Shown: positions 1-9,761, counted from the stretch's first letter. The stretch: 64,000 nt of DNA from Sphingobacterium spiritivorum ATCC 33861 (GCF_000143765.1 NZ_GL379773.1:248001-312000); one strand, 5' to 3'. Notes: generated by a model not told the origin, from the letters alone. Made by a program: numbers and translations.

Positions 1-2973
1 GGATCCACCAACACCAGCACCGCTTCCGGAAACTTCCGGATCAACACCTGAATAATCCGTAAATAACAATAAATTTCGGCCGGTTAAGGTAAATTGTAAA
101 TTAGATAACCTCAAGCTTTTAACCACATTTGAAGGCAAGCTATAAGTCAGACTGGCGTATCTTAACCGCACCCAAGATCCGTCTTCTACAAAGTTAGACC
201 CTCTCGCTGCGTAGTATGTTTGGTAAAAATCCTGATCCAGATTAATAGATTTGGTATTCGCAGCTCCTGTTTTCTCAACAATCCCTTGCAAAACTGTAGT
301 TCCACGATCTGCTGTTAATGGACTAAGCCCCTGACGTACCAACATATAAGATGTTGCATTAAATACATCTCCTCCTTTTCTTATATCCCACATAAAGGAC
401 ATTCCCCAGTTCTTATACTTAAATGTGTTTGTGATTCCACCTATCCAATCCGGATTTCTATCTCCAATTTGAGACATAGTAGAAACAACCTGAGGTAAGC
501 CTGCTTCTGTCAGCAACAACTGTCCATCTGCATTCGTTTTCCAGGTTTGTCCATTGATTCCGAAAAGAGTGCCATTCAAAAACGCGGCTCCCTGTGCAAT
601 TGAATTAGCAATCCAAGAGTCAGAAATTTCAACTCTGTCCAATTTTCCAGGCAGATCTTTTACGGTTGCCTTATTAGCACTAAAATTCACATCTATACTC
701 CAGTTAAAATCCTGCTTTCTAACAGCCTGAAAGTTCAGAATAGCTTCGTATCCCTTATTTTCAATAGATCCACCGTTCAAATAGGCAAGAAAAGAACCTG
801 AAGAAGGAGGAGTTCTTGTTCCAAGAATCTGATCGTCTGTCAGCGTCTTATACCAGGTTAGATCTAACCCAATACGATTGTTCCAGAATCTCAAATCTGC
901 CCCTACTTCATAAGAATTTGTAAATTCAGGTTTCAGATTTGGATTCCCAAAATAGTCTGTAATATTTGTAATAAAGCCTCTTGGATTAATAGTAAAATCA
1001 TTGATATATGTCCCCAAGGTTGTTTGCAATACGTGAGATGGCGCATCTTTTCCGACCTGAGCCCACGCCCCTCTCAACTTTGCAAATGACAAAAAACCTG
1101 TTGGCTGATCTCCATTTAATTCCTTGATTAAATCAGTTACTAGAACAGAAGTACTGATTGAAGGATAGAAAAAGCTATTTTCAGCTTTTGGCAATGTGGA
1201 AGACCAATCGTTTCTTCCTCTGAAATTCAAATAAACTATGTTTTTCCAATCCAAATTCAGATCTCCGAAAACTCCTACAATTCGCCGGCGCGAAATCCCT
1301 TTTGAAACGGTTCTATCACTTGCAAGGGTATTATTAATACCAATAAAATCCGGATCAATAAAATTCCTTGCAGTAGATGTCACAGTCTTTCTGTAAGTCG
1401 CCTCAACATTATGACCTAATGTAAAATTTATATTAAAGTCATTAAATGATTTTTTAGCATTCGCTAAAAAAGTTGAAGTCGTTACCTGATTCGTTGTGGC
1501 AGCTTCCGCTAAATATCCGGTAAGACCTGTTTGAGAACTTGGACTTGTCACACTCTGGAAATTTTCCCCATAGTAATCCGTTCCAATTCTATAAGTAATA
1601 TTCAACCATGATAAAGGATCATATACCACTTCACCAATTCCGATAACTCTGTTAATATCATTAAAAACAGGCTTTCTGTTGATTGTCCAGTAGGGATTAT
1701 CAAATGCAGATTCAGAATTCTCACTTAATACCTTTTGTGTATTATCGGGATTCAGATAATCTGTCATATCGACATTTCTTGGCCAGAACAATGCTCCCAT
1801 TATGCCACTCTGGCTACCTTGAGAAAAATAAGTGCGATCAGTCTTAACATAATTAACATTAGCCCCTATCTTCAAATTATCCTTAATTTTATGATCTGCA
1901 TTAACCCTAAAAGACTTCCTATTAAACTCTGTGTTTTTAGCTATTCCTCCTTGATCAAATAATGATGCTGATGCATAGAACGTTGACCTATCCGTTCCGC
2001 CACTTACAGACAAATCATGATTTTGAGTGAAAGCTGTTTTGAAAAAAGCAGGGATATTATCATAGACGTTCTCACCTTCGTTAAATTTCGGGCCCCAAGA
2101 CAGATAAGAACCTGCACTAAATACACCTTTTTCGCCTTGCTTATATAACGACTGCAATTCAGGGAACTTATTTGCTTTATCAAAAGAAAACGTATTAGAG
2201 TAAGTAATACCACCCTGACCACTCACACCTCTTTTAGTTGTAATAACCACAGCACCACTCGCTGCTCTTATTCCATATAAAGCTGCAGCAGCAGGTCCTT
2301 TCAGAACAGTTACGCTCTGAATATCCTCGGGATTAATATCAATGGCTCTGTTGGAGGCTGGTGTTATACCCGCAGCTAAACCGCCCTGAGAAACCGGGGT
2401 AGTATTATCTACCGGAATACCATCCACAACAAATAGAGGTTGATTATTTCCACTTAAAGAAGTTCCCCCACGGATCATAATATTTGCTGAAGCCCCGGGA
2501 GATCCTCCTGAATTGGTTACTTGAACTCCCGCAACTTTACCTTGAAGAGCATTAACTACGTTGGTTTGATTCGACTCTGTGATTTGTTTCGGAGATACAC
2601 TTTGTAATGCAAAACCCAAACTCTTTACTTCCTGTTTGACCCCCATCGCCGTTACCACTACTTCTTCAAGAGCTTCTTCCGAACCGGACATAGACACAGA
2701 GACCGTATTTGAAGCCCCCACTGCTTGCTGGACTTCTTTGGATCCTACAGAACGGAAGATCAGTACATCGCCGGGACTTGCCTGGATTGTAAAGCTACCA
2801 TCCGGATCCGTTTTTGTGGTTACAGACTTTCCTTTGACAAGAACAGTCACACTGGACAACGGCGCCCCGTCTGCGGAATTGGTAACTTTCCCGGAGATCG
2901 TTTTCTGCTGCGCCATCAAATTGACTGAAATAAGCATCAGCCAAAAGAATAATAAGAGTAATTTTCTCTTCAT
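1..2973 (-). CDS. SusC/RagA-type TonB-dependent outer-membrane receptor (C-terminus cut by window edge)
   Basis: The minus-strand frame opens at an ATG at 2973 and stays open to the window edge, giving 991 visible codons. Residues 1-22 form a signal peptide (MKRKLLL..., ending LMAQ). A carboxypeptidase-regulatory-like domain follows (about 24-100), then the SusC junction motif EEVVVTAMG, then a TonB plug with PGASANIMIRGG, FVVDGIPVDN and VLKGPAAAALYGIRAASG, then the barrel. The last visible residues include TDYSGVDPEVSGSG, the 'DPE' segment that lies some 30-40 residues before the end in this family, so little is missing. The role is TonB-driven import of a glycan or peptide through the outer membrane; the substrate cannot be read. 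A SusD partner would be expected just past the left edge. A terminator at 3205-3236 separates it from the operon upstream. Confidence 0.93.
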   Translation of the reverse strand, partial: MKRKLLLLFFWLMLISVNLMAQQKTISGKVTNSADGAPLSSVTVLVKGKSVTTKTDPDGSFTIQASPGDVLIFRSVGSKEVQQAVGASNTVSVSMSGSEEALEEVVVTAMGVKQEVKSLGFALQSVSPKQITESNQTNVVNALQGKVAGVQVTNSGGSPGASANIMIRGGTSLSGNNQPLFVVDGIPVDNTTPVSQGGLAAGITPASNRAIDINPEDIQSVTVLKGPAAAALYGIRAASGAVVITTKRGVSGQGGITYSNTFSFDKANKFPELQSLYKQGEKGVFSAGSYLSWGPKFNEGENVYDNIPAFFKTAFTQNHDLSVSGGTDRSTFYASASLFDQGGIAKNTEFNRKSFRVNADHKIKDNLKIGANVNYVKTDRTYFSQGSQSGIMGALFWPRNVDMTDYLNPDNTQKVLSENSESAFDNPYWTINRKPVFNDINRVIGIGEVVYDPLSWLNITYRIGTDYYGENFQSVTSPSSQTGLTGYLAEAATTNQVTTSTFLANAKKSFNDFNINFTLGHNVEATYRKTVTSTARNFIDPDFIGINNTLASDRTVSKGISRRRIVGVFGDLNLDWKNIVYLNFRGRNDWSSTLPKAENSFFYPSISTSVLVTDLIKELNGDQPTGFLSFAKLRGAWAQVGKDAPSHVLQTTLGTYINDFTINPRGFITNITDYFGNPNLKPEFTNSYEVGADLRFWNNRIGLDLTWYKTLTDDQILGTRTPPSSGSFLAYLNGGSIENKGYEAILNFQAVRKQDFNWSIDVNFSANKATVKDLPGKLDRVEISDSWIANSIAQGAAFLNGTLFGINGQTWKTNADGQLLLTEAGLPQVVSTMSQIGDRNPDWIGGITNTFKYKNWGMSFMWDIRKGGDVFNATSYMLVRQGLSPLTADRGTTVLQGIVEKTGAANTKSINLDQDFYQTYYAARGSNFVEDGSWVRLRYASLTYSLPSNVVKSLRLSNLQFTLTGRNLLLFTDYSGVDPEVSGSGAGVGGS

Positions 2974-3031
2974 GTTTGACAGTTTGTTTATGATTTATAA
3001 ATAAGTTTAGATAATAAGCATGTAATATGGT

Positions 3032-3090
3032 CTGGTCAGTATAACAGGACATTGTCCTTTACAATTTTAGCAATTTATTTTCTAAAATTG
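3032..3090 (-). promoter_or_regulatory. Putative control region of the first SusC gene: two inverted repeats
   Basis: The 230-base gap between the SusC start (2973) and the upstream terminator holds a perfect 6+1+6 palindrome AGGACA-T-TGTCCT at 3046-3058. It also holds a perfect 9-base inverted repeat, CAATTTTAG at 3062-3070 and CTAAAATTG at 3082-3090, whose arm centres lie 20 bases apart, about two helical turns. A TGACCAG element (minus strand, 3032-3038) also occurs before the second SusC gene. These are seen directly; that a regulator binds them is inference. No clean TAnnTTTG box stands out here. Confidence 0.35.
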
Positions 3091-3204
3091 CAGTATTTTG
3101 CTTCTTTTATTTAAATTCAAGATAAAATAACACTAATAAACACCAAACAGAACCATAAGATCCGCAATAAAACGCAAAAACAGGAATGTAGCAGCATATT
3201 TCAA

Positions 3205-3236
3205 CAAAAAAAAGCGGGCAGATATTCTGCCCGCTT
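3205..3236 (-). terminator. Rho-independent terminator of the SusC/SusD/DUF4397/glycosidase operon
   Basis: A 10-11 bp GC-rich stem (AGCGGGCAGA / TCTGCCCGCT, loop TAT) is followed on the minus strand by a run of seven T. It lies 20 bases after the stop of the phosphodiester-glycosidase-like gene. Confidence 0.85.
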
Positions 3237-3256
3237 CTTTATTAACTCCAAAATTA

Positions 3257-4282
3257 TTACGGTCTCAGCACAAATCCGATCCCATTTGCTGTTGCAGACC
3301 CGGTTTTATTAACGGGTTTATTCAGCATATCCCAACGCGGGCCTTTTGCGTCTTCCTGTCTCTTAACCACAGCAGAGAAATTACCTCCATTTGTAAAAAA
3401 AGCCCTGCTGGATCCCAAGGTTTTCATAACTAGCCCAAGATCATTCAGTGTGATTCCTGAAGAAAAGGCGTCATCTCCGCCATCCACTACCACACAGATA
3501 ACTTTTTTGTCTGCATTAATTCCTATCGCAGTACGCGCTGATACTGTAGCATTCGTAGATGTTATCAGATTATTGTTAAAGACAAGCCAGTTTGTTCCGG
3601 ATACTAAATGATAAATAGTATTCAGATCAACCGGTTCAGCAGGATAAGTTGCAGCCGGTCTGTTTCCGATAAAGGGTACTCCGGCCTTTGTAACGGCAAA
3701 ATACGGAATAGTAAACGCTGTTGTAGTAGTGGTATTTGTTTTGATCTGCCTTCCGTATCGGATATAGGATCCGGATGGTGCATTAATCGTTGTTCCGGAA
3801 GTCAATACAGCATCTCCGTTGATAGCAACCATCATCTTACCACCTGATCCCGACTCATTATACTTAGCCATTTCAGGTAAAATCTGCGTAGCATAAAGCA
3901 CCTCGTTAAACGGACCGAGTGCCTGAGCGGTAAGTTTAGGTTTGGACAAATCTATTTCCAGAACATGCATACTCACAGGCCGATTCAACCTGTTGAGGTA
4001 ACGGATGTGTGTATGAACGATTCCGTCTGCAACAGTTGTAGTCGAATCCAGACGAAATGTCTTGATAATATCGGTATTTGAAATAATACTTTGAGTCAAT
4101 GCACCGATTTGATTATCAGGAGGAATGGTATCTTTTTCCACTACAACTTCCTTTTTCTCAAATACCGGCCAGTCATCCCGTTGTTTACAGGATGTAAATG
4201 CTGAAACGATAAACATAGAAGTCACAACAAACTTCAACGAATGTTCAACGCTCAATGACAAAAATTTTAAACTTGATTTCAT
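3257..4282 (-). CDS. Phosphodiester glycosidase (NAGPA/DUF2233)-like lipoprotein with altered active-site loop
   Basis: A 341-residue lipoprotein with a signal peptide and lipobox SAFTSC (Cys32). Residues about 150-340 follow the NAGPA/DUF2233 fold pattern: MMVAINGDAV (usual N-G-G-F-F strand), SARTAIGINADKKVICVVVDGG, the helix ITLNDLGLVMKTLG, and a final GIGFVLRP. The family's hallmark loop, usually L-D-G-G-G-S, here reads TNGGNF (297-302), so the Asp and Ser positions differ. The family cleaves GlcNAc-1-phosphodiester or related bonds; with this loop, catalysis is doubtful and a binding role is possible. It is the last gene of the SusC-SusD-DUF4397 operon, starting 11 bases after the DUF4397 gene stops, so it probably acts at the cell surface on the same ligand. 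Family placement is fairly sure, activity is not. Confidence 0.8.
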   Translation of the reverse strand: MKSSLKFLSLSVEHSLKFVVTSMFIVSAFTSCKQRDDWPVFEKKEVVVEKDTIPPDNQIGALTQSIISNTDIIKTFRLDSTTTVADGIVHTHIRYLNRLNRPVSMHVLEIDLSKPKLTAQALGPFNEVLYATQILPEMAKYNESGSGGKMMVAINGDAVLTSGTTINAPSGSYIRYGRQIKTNTTTTTAFTIPYFAVTKAGVPFIGNRPAATYPAEPVDLNTIYHLVSGTNWLVFNNNLITSTNATVSARTAIGINADKKVICVVVDGGDDAFSSGITLNDLGLVMKTLGSSRAFFTNGGNFSAVVKRQEDAKGPRWDMLNKPVNKTGSATANGIGFVLRP

Positions 4283-4293
4283 AGCGTGGTCAT

Positions 4294-5103
4294 TTATCGT
4301 ATGTTAAAAAATGAAAGATAAGGCTTCATTGCGGTACTCGTCTGTCCATTATAGCCTAATGCAAATGCAGTATAGGTTCGCTGATTGACTATAGTACCTG
4401 CATTGCCATAAAAAGCAATAACGGTCGCATTGGTCACTGCTGCCCCTGCAGGTCTGACTTTCCAGGTTCTGGAGACGCTTCTGTTCAGTACAAAGTATTC
4501 ACTCATCTCCATAAATTTAATATTACTAGCCACCAATGAGTCCTGAGTAGCAACCTGGCCCGCTGCTGTAGTAGAGAAAAACCCATAATACAGATCTACT
4601 GCCGGCACATTAGGCATTAGGTTTACAAACCGGTAGCGCGCATATAACGAGTCCGGCACAGAGAAATCTTCTTCTGTGAGAAGCGATTTGGTATTTGCTG
4701 CAGTATCTGCCAGATGGAGTGTATAACGTTTACCTGCTGTTAACATAATATTTGTTTCATAAAGAATCAGCGAATCTGTACCATCATCCTTCTTCTTCGG
4801 GAGACCCAGTTTGACATTTACATTGCCGGCTTTGATTCTTAGAAAATCCGCTCTTGAATCTCCTCTTGTATTCCATCCCCCACCCGGATACGGTTCACGA
4901 GCACGAATAAGGGGCGTCACACGCTGATCATTAAATTTGACATACATGTATCTGTCATCCGGATACACACTTGCCATATTAATCTTGACAATAGCATCAT
5001 CATTGGTCATAAACTCCAGATTTCCGTAATCCTTGACCGACTTCTCGCAGCCGAATAACGATACGAGACCAAGCATGCATATAATTAGTTTTATTGATTT
5101 CAT
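4294..5103 (-). CDS. DUF4397 domain surface lipoprotein
   Basis: A 269-residue protein counted from the ATG at 5103. The frame is open to a further ATG at 5157, but that would overlap the SusD gene and put 18 odd residues before a good signal peptide. The signal ends in the lipobox SLFGC (Cys19). The region from about residue 160, ARYRFVNLMPNVPAVDLYYG followed by FALGYNG, is typical of DUF4397, an immunoglobulin-like beta domain in secreted proteins. The N-terminal half holds a second beta-rich region (VKINMASVYPDDRYMYVKFN) that may be a related fold. It starts 13 bases after the SusD stop and is the third gene of the operon, which suggests a surface-exposed accessory ligand-binding protein. 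No catalytic motif is visible. Confidence 0.85.
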   Translation of the reverse strand: MKSIKLIICMLGLVSLFGCEKSVKDYGNLEFMTNDDAIVKINMASVYPDDRYMYVKFNDQRVTPLIRAREPYPGGGWNTRGDSRADFLRIKAGNVNVKLGLPKKKDDGTDSLILYETNIMLTAGKRYTLHLADTAANTKSLLTEEDFSVPDSLYARYRFVNLMPNVPAVDLYYGFFSTTAAGQVATQDSLVASNIKFMEMSEYFVLNRSVSRTWKVRPAGAAVTNATVIAFYGNAGTIVNQRTYTAFALGYNGQTSTAMKPYLSFFNIR

Positions 5104-5116
5104 AACTTCAAAAATT

Positions 5117-6676
5117 TCAATCCGTAGATTTTGAAAACCATAATTCTTTTGTGACATAATCAGGCTCTAAACCGCCCCATTTAGCCAATTCATCTGCATT
5201 CCATACATATTCTGAATTGTAGCGGGGGCGCACCCGGTATCCGTATTTCTTATAGACCAATGTAGAGGGATCGATTTGTTGGTATTGTCTGAAAACAGTT
5301 GCATCATAATGATATTTTCTCAGGTCACACCATTGTTCCAGTGATCCCCATCCCCATTGCGCAATATACTTTTGCCCCATAATATCGGTTATGGTCAGTT
5401 CTGCTGCAGTCTGTGCGACCTCTGTACTTGCCAGATATAGCCCAATTTCAGTTGCTGTAATTTCTTTTTCTCCGGAAGCTTCCGCTACAGCATATCGGCT
5501 TACAAACGACATATGTGCGGTTATCCCGTTTCTATACGCAGCAAACGCGCCGTCCCGATCACCTTTTATCAGCATCGCTTCTGCTTTGGCAAACTGCAGT
5601 TGTGAATACGTCATTAATGGAAAGTCTACTGTATTCTTAAATATAAATTTACCCCCGGTACCTACAACAGACGGAACAGTCGAATTAGAAATATTGGGTG
5701 TACCTCCAATAAATGTACTATCCGGCAGTCTAAAGTTCAGCATTCTTGACAATCTGGGATCCAGAGAAGTCTTCGCTGCCTCTTCAAAATCTCCTCTGAC
5801 ACCTCCTGTTAAATACCGTAAAATCGGCAAGCCCGCTTTACTGTAATACGTAGAGTTGAGATATCCGCCATCTGTCCCAAAGATATTTGATGTTTCCGGT
5901 GATTTCCCGCCAAACTTTACTCCGGCGTCATCCGCCGCAGAAGTGAAGGAAAGATCTGCATAACGGATTACAGAATCAGCATACTGAGAAGCAAACTCCG
6001 GTTTGTTAACCAGATGACTGTATTGCAAAGCCAAAATTCCATATACAAACTTTTTCCAGCGATCCATATTCCCTCTGTACAGGTTATCACCGGATGCAGA
6101 ATTCAGATTAGCAGAATAATTAAGCGGACTTTTCAGCGTCATATAATACAGCGAAGAATCACACCACTGACGCACTTTAGCATACACTTCAGGCTGATCC
6201 TGATATTTGAATTTTAATAAATCATTGCGCAAAGCTTCATCCAGAATTACAGGACCATGATAATCTGTCAGCATCTGATAACCCCATGCTTTGATCGCAT
6301 AGCCAATTGCAGCATACTCGTATTTCTCATTTTTGATAGCATCTTCGAGCATCACCCTCAGATTGTGCCCATGATTATAATAGACCATTCGCCACATCAC
6401 ACCTCCTACATCACTTACACCGCCAATATATCCGTGCCTTTCCCATACCAGGGAGTTAAAATCGGAACTACCTCCCACAATCCCTTGCGTAAACTTGTTT
6501 ATAATACGTGCATCCTGCGAATAACCATTAGCCATCTGATAGACAATCGGCGCCAGCAGCAATTCAGCTTTTGCATCCTGTGGAAATGACGGGTTATCAT
6601 TAATGTCCAGATATTTTTTACAACTGGTCAGTAAGCCCACTATGAGCACTACCAGCAATATTTTTGTGCTTTTCAT
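5117..6676 (-). CDS. SusD/RagB-family (SusD-like_2) nutrient-binding lipoprotein
   Basis: A 519-residue lipoprotein with lipobox LLTSC (Cys19), followed by KKYLDINDNPSFP, the opening of the SusD-like_2 branch. Helical TPR-like segments follow, with PLMTYSQLQFAKAEAMLIKG (about 355-375), which matches the conserved helix carrying the 'aE...R' pattern of SusD proteins, and a C-terminal QKYIAQWGWGSLEQWCDLRK. SusD proteins cap the SusC barrel on the outer face and bind the substrate before import. The gene starts 4 bases after its SusC partner stops, so the two are translated together. The SusD-like_2 branch is often associated with peptides or less usual glycans rather than starch; this substrate is unknown. 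Confidence 0.93.
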   Translation of the reverse strand: MKSTKILLVVLIVGLLTSCKKYLDINDNPSFPQDAKAELLLAPIVYQMANGYSQDARIINKFTQGIVGGSSDFNSLVWERHGYIGGVSDVGGVMWRMVYYNHGHNLRVMLEDAIKNEKYEYAAIGYAIKAWGYQMLTDYHGPVILDEALRNDLLKFKYQDQPEVYAKVRQWCDSSLYYMTLKSPLNYSANLNSASGDNLYRGNMDRWKKFVYGILALQYSHLVNKPEFASQYADSVIRYADLSFTSAADDAGVKFGGKSPETSNIFGTDGGYLNSTYYSKAGLPILRYLTGGVRGDFEEAAKTSLDPRLSRMLNFRLPDSTFIGGTPNISNSTVPSVVGTGGKFIFKNTVDFPLMTYSQLQFAKAEAMLIKGDRDGAFAAYRNGITAHMSFVSRYAVAEASGEKEITATEIGLYLASTEVAQTAAELTITDIMGQKYIAQWGWGSLEQWCDLRKYHYDATVFRQYQQIDPSTLVYKKYGYRVRPRYNSEYVWNADELAKWGGLEPDYVTKELWFSKSTD

Positions 6677-6680
6677 AAAA

Positions 6681-9600
6681 TTATAATTTTAACCGCAATC
6701 CTAAGTTAAATCCACGGGGCTTAGCCATATTACCATAGTCAATACCGTAACCACCTATACCTCCCACACCCGGTGTATTCAGGTTACTTTCCGGATCCAG
6801 TCCGGTATAGTTTGTAAATAACAACAGATCTGTCCCGGTAAAGAATACACTCATACTTGTATTTTTACCGATTCTGCTGGTAAGACTTTTCGGCAATTCA
6901 TAAGCCAGAGAGATATCCCGTAAACGGAAAGTATAGATGTCCCGCTCGATAAACATAGACGGTTCGACATTTGTAAAGTAATAGTTGGAATTATAAAACG
7001 GAGTAACAGCAATATTATTAATTGTCGGATTAGCAGATTCCTCTAGGCCATCCTGCAGGACACCCTGAATAACGCGAGGCTGTTCACGGTTAAGTGTTTT
7101 CGCTGAAACACCCAGATTAAACATCCGGTTTTCTAAACCATTAAACACATCACCTCCTACCCGCAGATCCCAAAGGAAGGATAAGGAGATACTTTTATAT
7201 CTGAACTTATTAATCGTACCCAATGTGAAATCAGGTATACGGTCGCCGATAGGATAATAAACACCATCTCCTGTCACAGGAAGTCCTGTAGCTGTATTGA
7301 TCAGCACATCTCCATTCGCATTCCTCTTGAATCTCGTACCACTCAATGCTCCTATACTATAACCCGGATGTACTGAAGTACGCAATCCGGAAAGCACCCA
7401 GGTATCAGATTCATATAATTCGGGTAACTCTTCGGCCAGCGAAAGTACTTTCCCTCTGTTTTTAGTAAAATTGAACGTAACATCCCAATTGAAATCACGC
7501 TTCTCAACAGGTCTGACCATTGTCTGAATCTCTATTCCGTGATTTTTAACCTCTCCGCCATTCAGCATCTTCAGAATATAACCTGTTCCATAACTGAGAC
7601 GTGGCAGAATAATCTGATCCGAACTTAAACGGGTATAATAAGTAAAATCAAATGAAACACGTTTTTTAAACAACGAGAACTCGATTCCTGTCTCAAAGTC
7701 TCTTGTACGTTCTACTTTCAGATCCAGATTACCGCCATTAACACCATATGCAAAACCTCCTCCGGTAGAATATTGTCCTTCAAAAGAAGATTTAGTGTAA
7801 TAGGTACGCCAAGGTTCTTTTCCAGTGAGTGACACTGAAGATCTCAACTTTCCTTCATCCACAAAAGGGAACATGTCGTGGAATCCTTTAATATCGGAGA
7901 AGTTAAAAGCTATAGATCCGGAAGGGTAACCAAAGAACGGATTATTCGGCATTAGCCGTGAACTGCCATCCAGGCGTCCTGACAATGTAAGGTACAATAT
8001 CGTTTTGTACCCAAGTACTGCCTGCCCGAAAAAGCCAACATTCCGGTAATTATTAATGGTGCTTTTGGATAATCTTGTTTCCGGCAGAGTATTGTTTATA
8101 CTGTAAAAATCCGGATCAAAGAATTTTTTGCCATACTGTGCATTGGTCACATAATTATAATCATTAAAGGAGGCGCCCAATACGCCCTGCAATGAGAAAT
8201 CATCAAACTTGTGACTCGACCTTGCCGTCAATGATCCCGTCAGGATGCGTGAAGTTCTGTCATATACACTTATCTGCCCTCCGGTAGGATCGCCTTCTGA
8301 CCCCGAACCTAAGTAGGACTGATTATGATAAACACTCTCGCCATGTGTAAAAGAATAGTCTAAGCCCAGAATACCATTAACAGACAACCATTTAGAGGGT
8401 CTGTACATAATATTGGAATTAGCCATCATACGATTCACCTTATCGAAAGAAGTATTTCTGTAAACATCCCAGAACGGGTTGTCAAATTCGCTGTATATAG
8501 TACCGGAGTGCAGGACACGATTCCCTTTTTCATCTATCCACTGACGTACATCTGCCATAGGATTGAATCGTAATAAAGTAACCATATACCCATCTGCACC
8601 TTTTCTGGCTTTATCATTATCCGAATTGGTATAGCTGAAAGAGGTATTAATATTTAGTTTCTCGCCAAACTTTGCGGTGGCTGCAAGTCTGGATGAAATA
8701 CGGGTATAACGTGTATTCGGTGTGATACCGGTATTATCATTGTATTCATTAGACCATCTGTAGGTAAATGCTTCATTTCCTCCTTCAAAAGAAAGATTAT
8801 GTTTCTGATTATATCCTGTTCTGAAAAAGCTTCTGATATTATCATACAATTGGACCCCTTCTTTGTATTTAGGTCCCAATGAATATGGTGAAGTCCCGTC
8901 ATATAATCCATTAGTACCTTTTGAATATATGTTCTGTACTTCAGGAAATTTATTAACAGTCTCCATACGTCCCGAAAAGTTGTATGTTACAGCTGTTCTG
9001 CCGGCTTTTGCTTTCTTTGTAGTGATCAATATCGCTCCGGAGGCTCCCTGACTACCAAACAAAGCCGTTGCCTCAGGGCCTTTCATGATCGTGTACGATT
9101 CAATATCTTCCGGATTCAGGTCCATTCCGCGATTGGAGTAATCCAACGCTCTGTTTGCAGAACCCGATGCCAAATCATTTTCATTAAGTGTCGAATTATC
9201 AATAGGAACTCCATCCACAACAATCAGTGCACTGTTGTCTCCGGACACAGACACAAACCCGCGAAGTACAATTTGTGCGGAAGCTCCGGGCGCACCACTG
9301 GTCGAATTGATGGACAATCCCGGAACACGCCCCTGCAGACCATTAAAAAAGGCCTCACGCTGTGTTTCAGAAACTTCATCACCACTCACGACAGGAGTTG
9401 AATAGCCTAAAGATTTTTTACTTCTGTCAATACCATAGGCCGTGACCACCACTTCATCAATCGATGAGGATGAGCTCGATAAAGTTACGTTGAGATTGGT
9501 TTTGCTGCCTACAGCTTGTTCTACAGTATTCATGCCGACGTAGCGATAGATAAGAGTAGCGCGGGGAGACACCGTAATTTTATAATTACCACTTCCATCG

Positions 9601-9761
9601 GTAATTACCTGGTTACTTTTGCCCTTTTCCATAACAGTAACCCCCTGTAACGATTTTCCATCATCGTCAGTTACTTTACCGGTTACTGTCTGTTGCTGCG
9701 CAAAGAGTATAGCGCAATTCCAAACAACCCCCAGCATTAATAGGAGAAATTTTATTTTCAT
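6681..9761 (-). CDS. SusC/RagA-type TonB-dependent outer-membrane receptor
   Basis: A complete 1026-residue receptor of usual SusC length. The signal peptide ends at ILFA-Q (about residue 21), a carboxypeptidase-regulatory-like domain covers about 24-100, and the junction DEVVVTAYGIDRSKKSLGYS leads into the plug with GAPGASAQIVLRGF, ALIVVDGVPIDN and YTIMKGPEATALFGSQGASG. The barrel ends in PRGFNLGLRLKL, with the aromatic/hydrophobic last strand expected for BAM recognition. It is the first gene of a four-gene minus-strand operon with SusD, DUF4397 and phosphodiester-glycosidase-like lipoproteins. A TAATTTTG box (minus strand, 9773-9766) lies 4 bases before the ATG and a TGACC-T-GGTCA palindrome lies 48 bases upstream of it. 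Confidence 0.95.
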   Translation of the reverse strand: MKIKFLLLMLGVVWNCAILFAQQQTVTGKVTDDDGKSLQGVTVMEKGKSNQVITDGSGNYKITVSPRATLIYRYVGMNTVEQAVGSKTNLNVTLSSSSSSIDEVVVTAYGIDRSKKSLGYSTPVVSGDEVSETQREAFFNGLQGRVPGLSINSTSGAPGASAQIVLRGFVSVSGDNSALIVVDGVPIDNSTLNENDLASGSANRALDYSNRGMDLNPEDIESYTIMKGPEATALFGSQGASGAILITTKKAKAGRTAVTYNFSGRMETVNKFPEVQNIYSKGTNGLYDGTSPYSLGPKYKEGVQLYDNIRSFFRTGYNQKHNLSFEGGNEAFTYRWSNEYNDNTGITPNTRYTRISSRLAATAKFGEKLNINTSFSYTNSDNDKARKGADGYMVTLLRFNPMADVRQWIDEKGNRVLHSGTIYSEFDNPFWDVYRNTSFDKVNRMMANSNIMYRPSKWLSVNGILGLDYSFTHGESVYHNQSYLGSGSEGDPTGGQISVYDRTSRILTGSLTARSSHKFDDFSLQGVLGASFNDYNYVTNAQYGKKFFDPDFYSINNTLPETRLSKSTINNYRNVGFFGQAVLGYKTILYLTLSGRLDGSSRLMPNNPFFGYPSGSIAFNFSDIKGFHDMFPFVDEGKLRSSVSLTGKEPWRTYYTKSSFEGQYSTGGGFAYGVNGGNLDLKVERTRDFETGIEFSLFKKRVSFDFTYYTRLSSDQIILPRLSYGTGYILKMLNGGEVKNHGIEIQTMVRPVEKRDFNWDVTFNFTKNRGKVLSLAEELPELYESDTWVLSGLRTSVHPGYSIGALSGTRFKRNANGDVLINTATGLPVTGDGVYYPIGDRIPDFTLGTINKFRYKSISLSFLWDLRVGGDVFNGLENRMFNLGVSAKTLNREQPRVIQGVLQDGLEESANPTINNIAVTPFYNSNYYFTNVEPSMFIERDIYTFRLRDISLAYELPKSLTSRIGKNTSMSVFFTGTDLLLFTNYTGLDPESNLNTPGVGGIGGYGIDYGNMAKPRGFNLGLRLKL

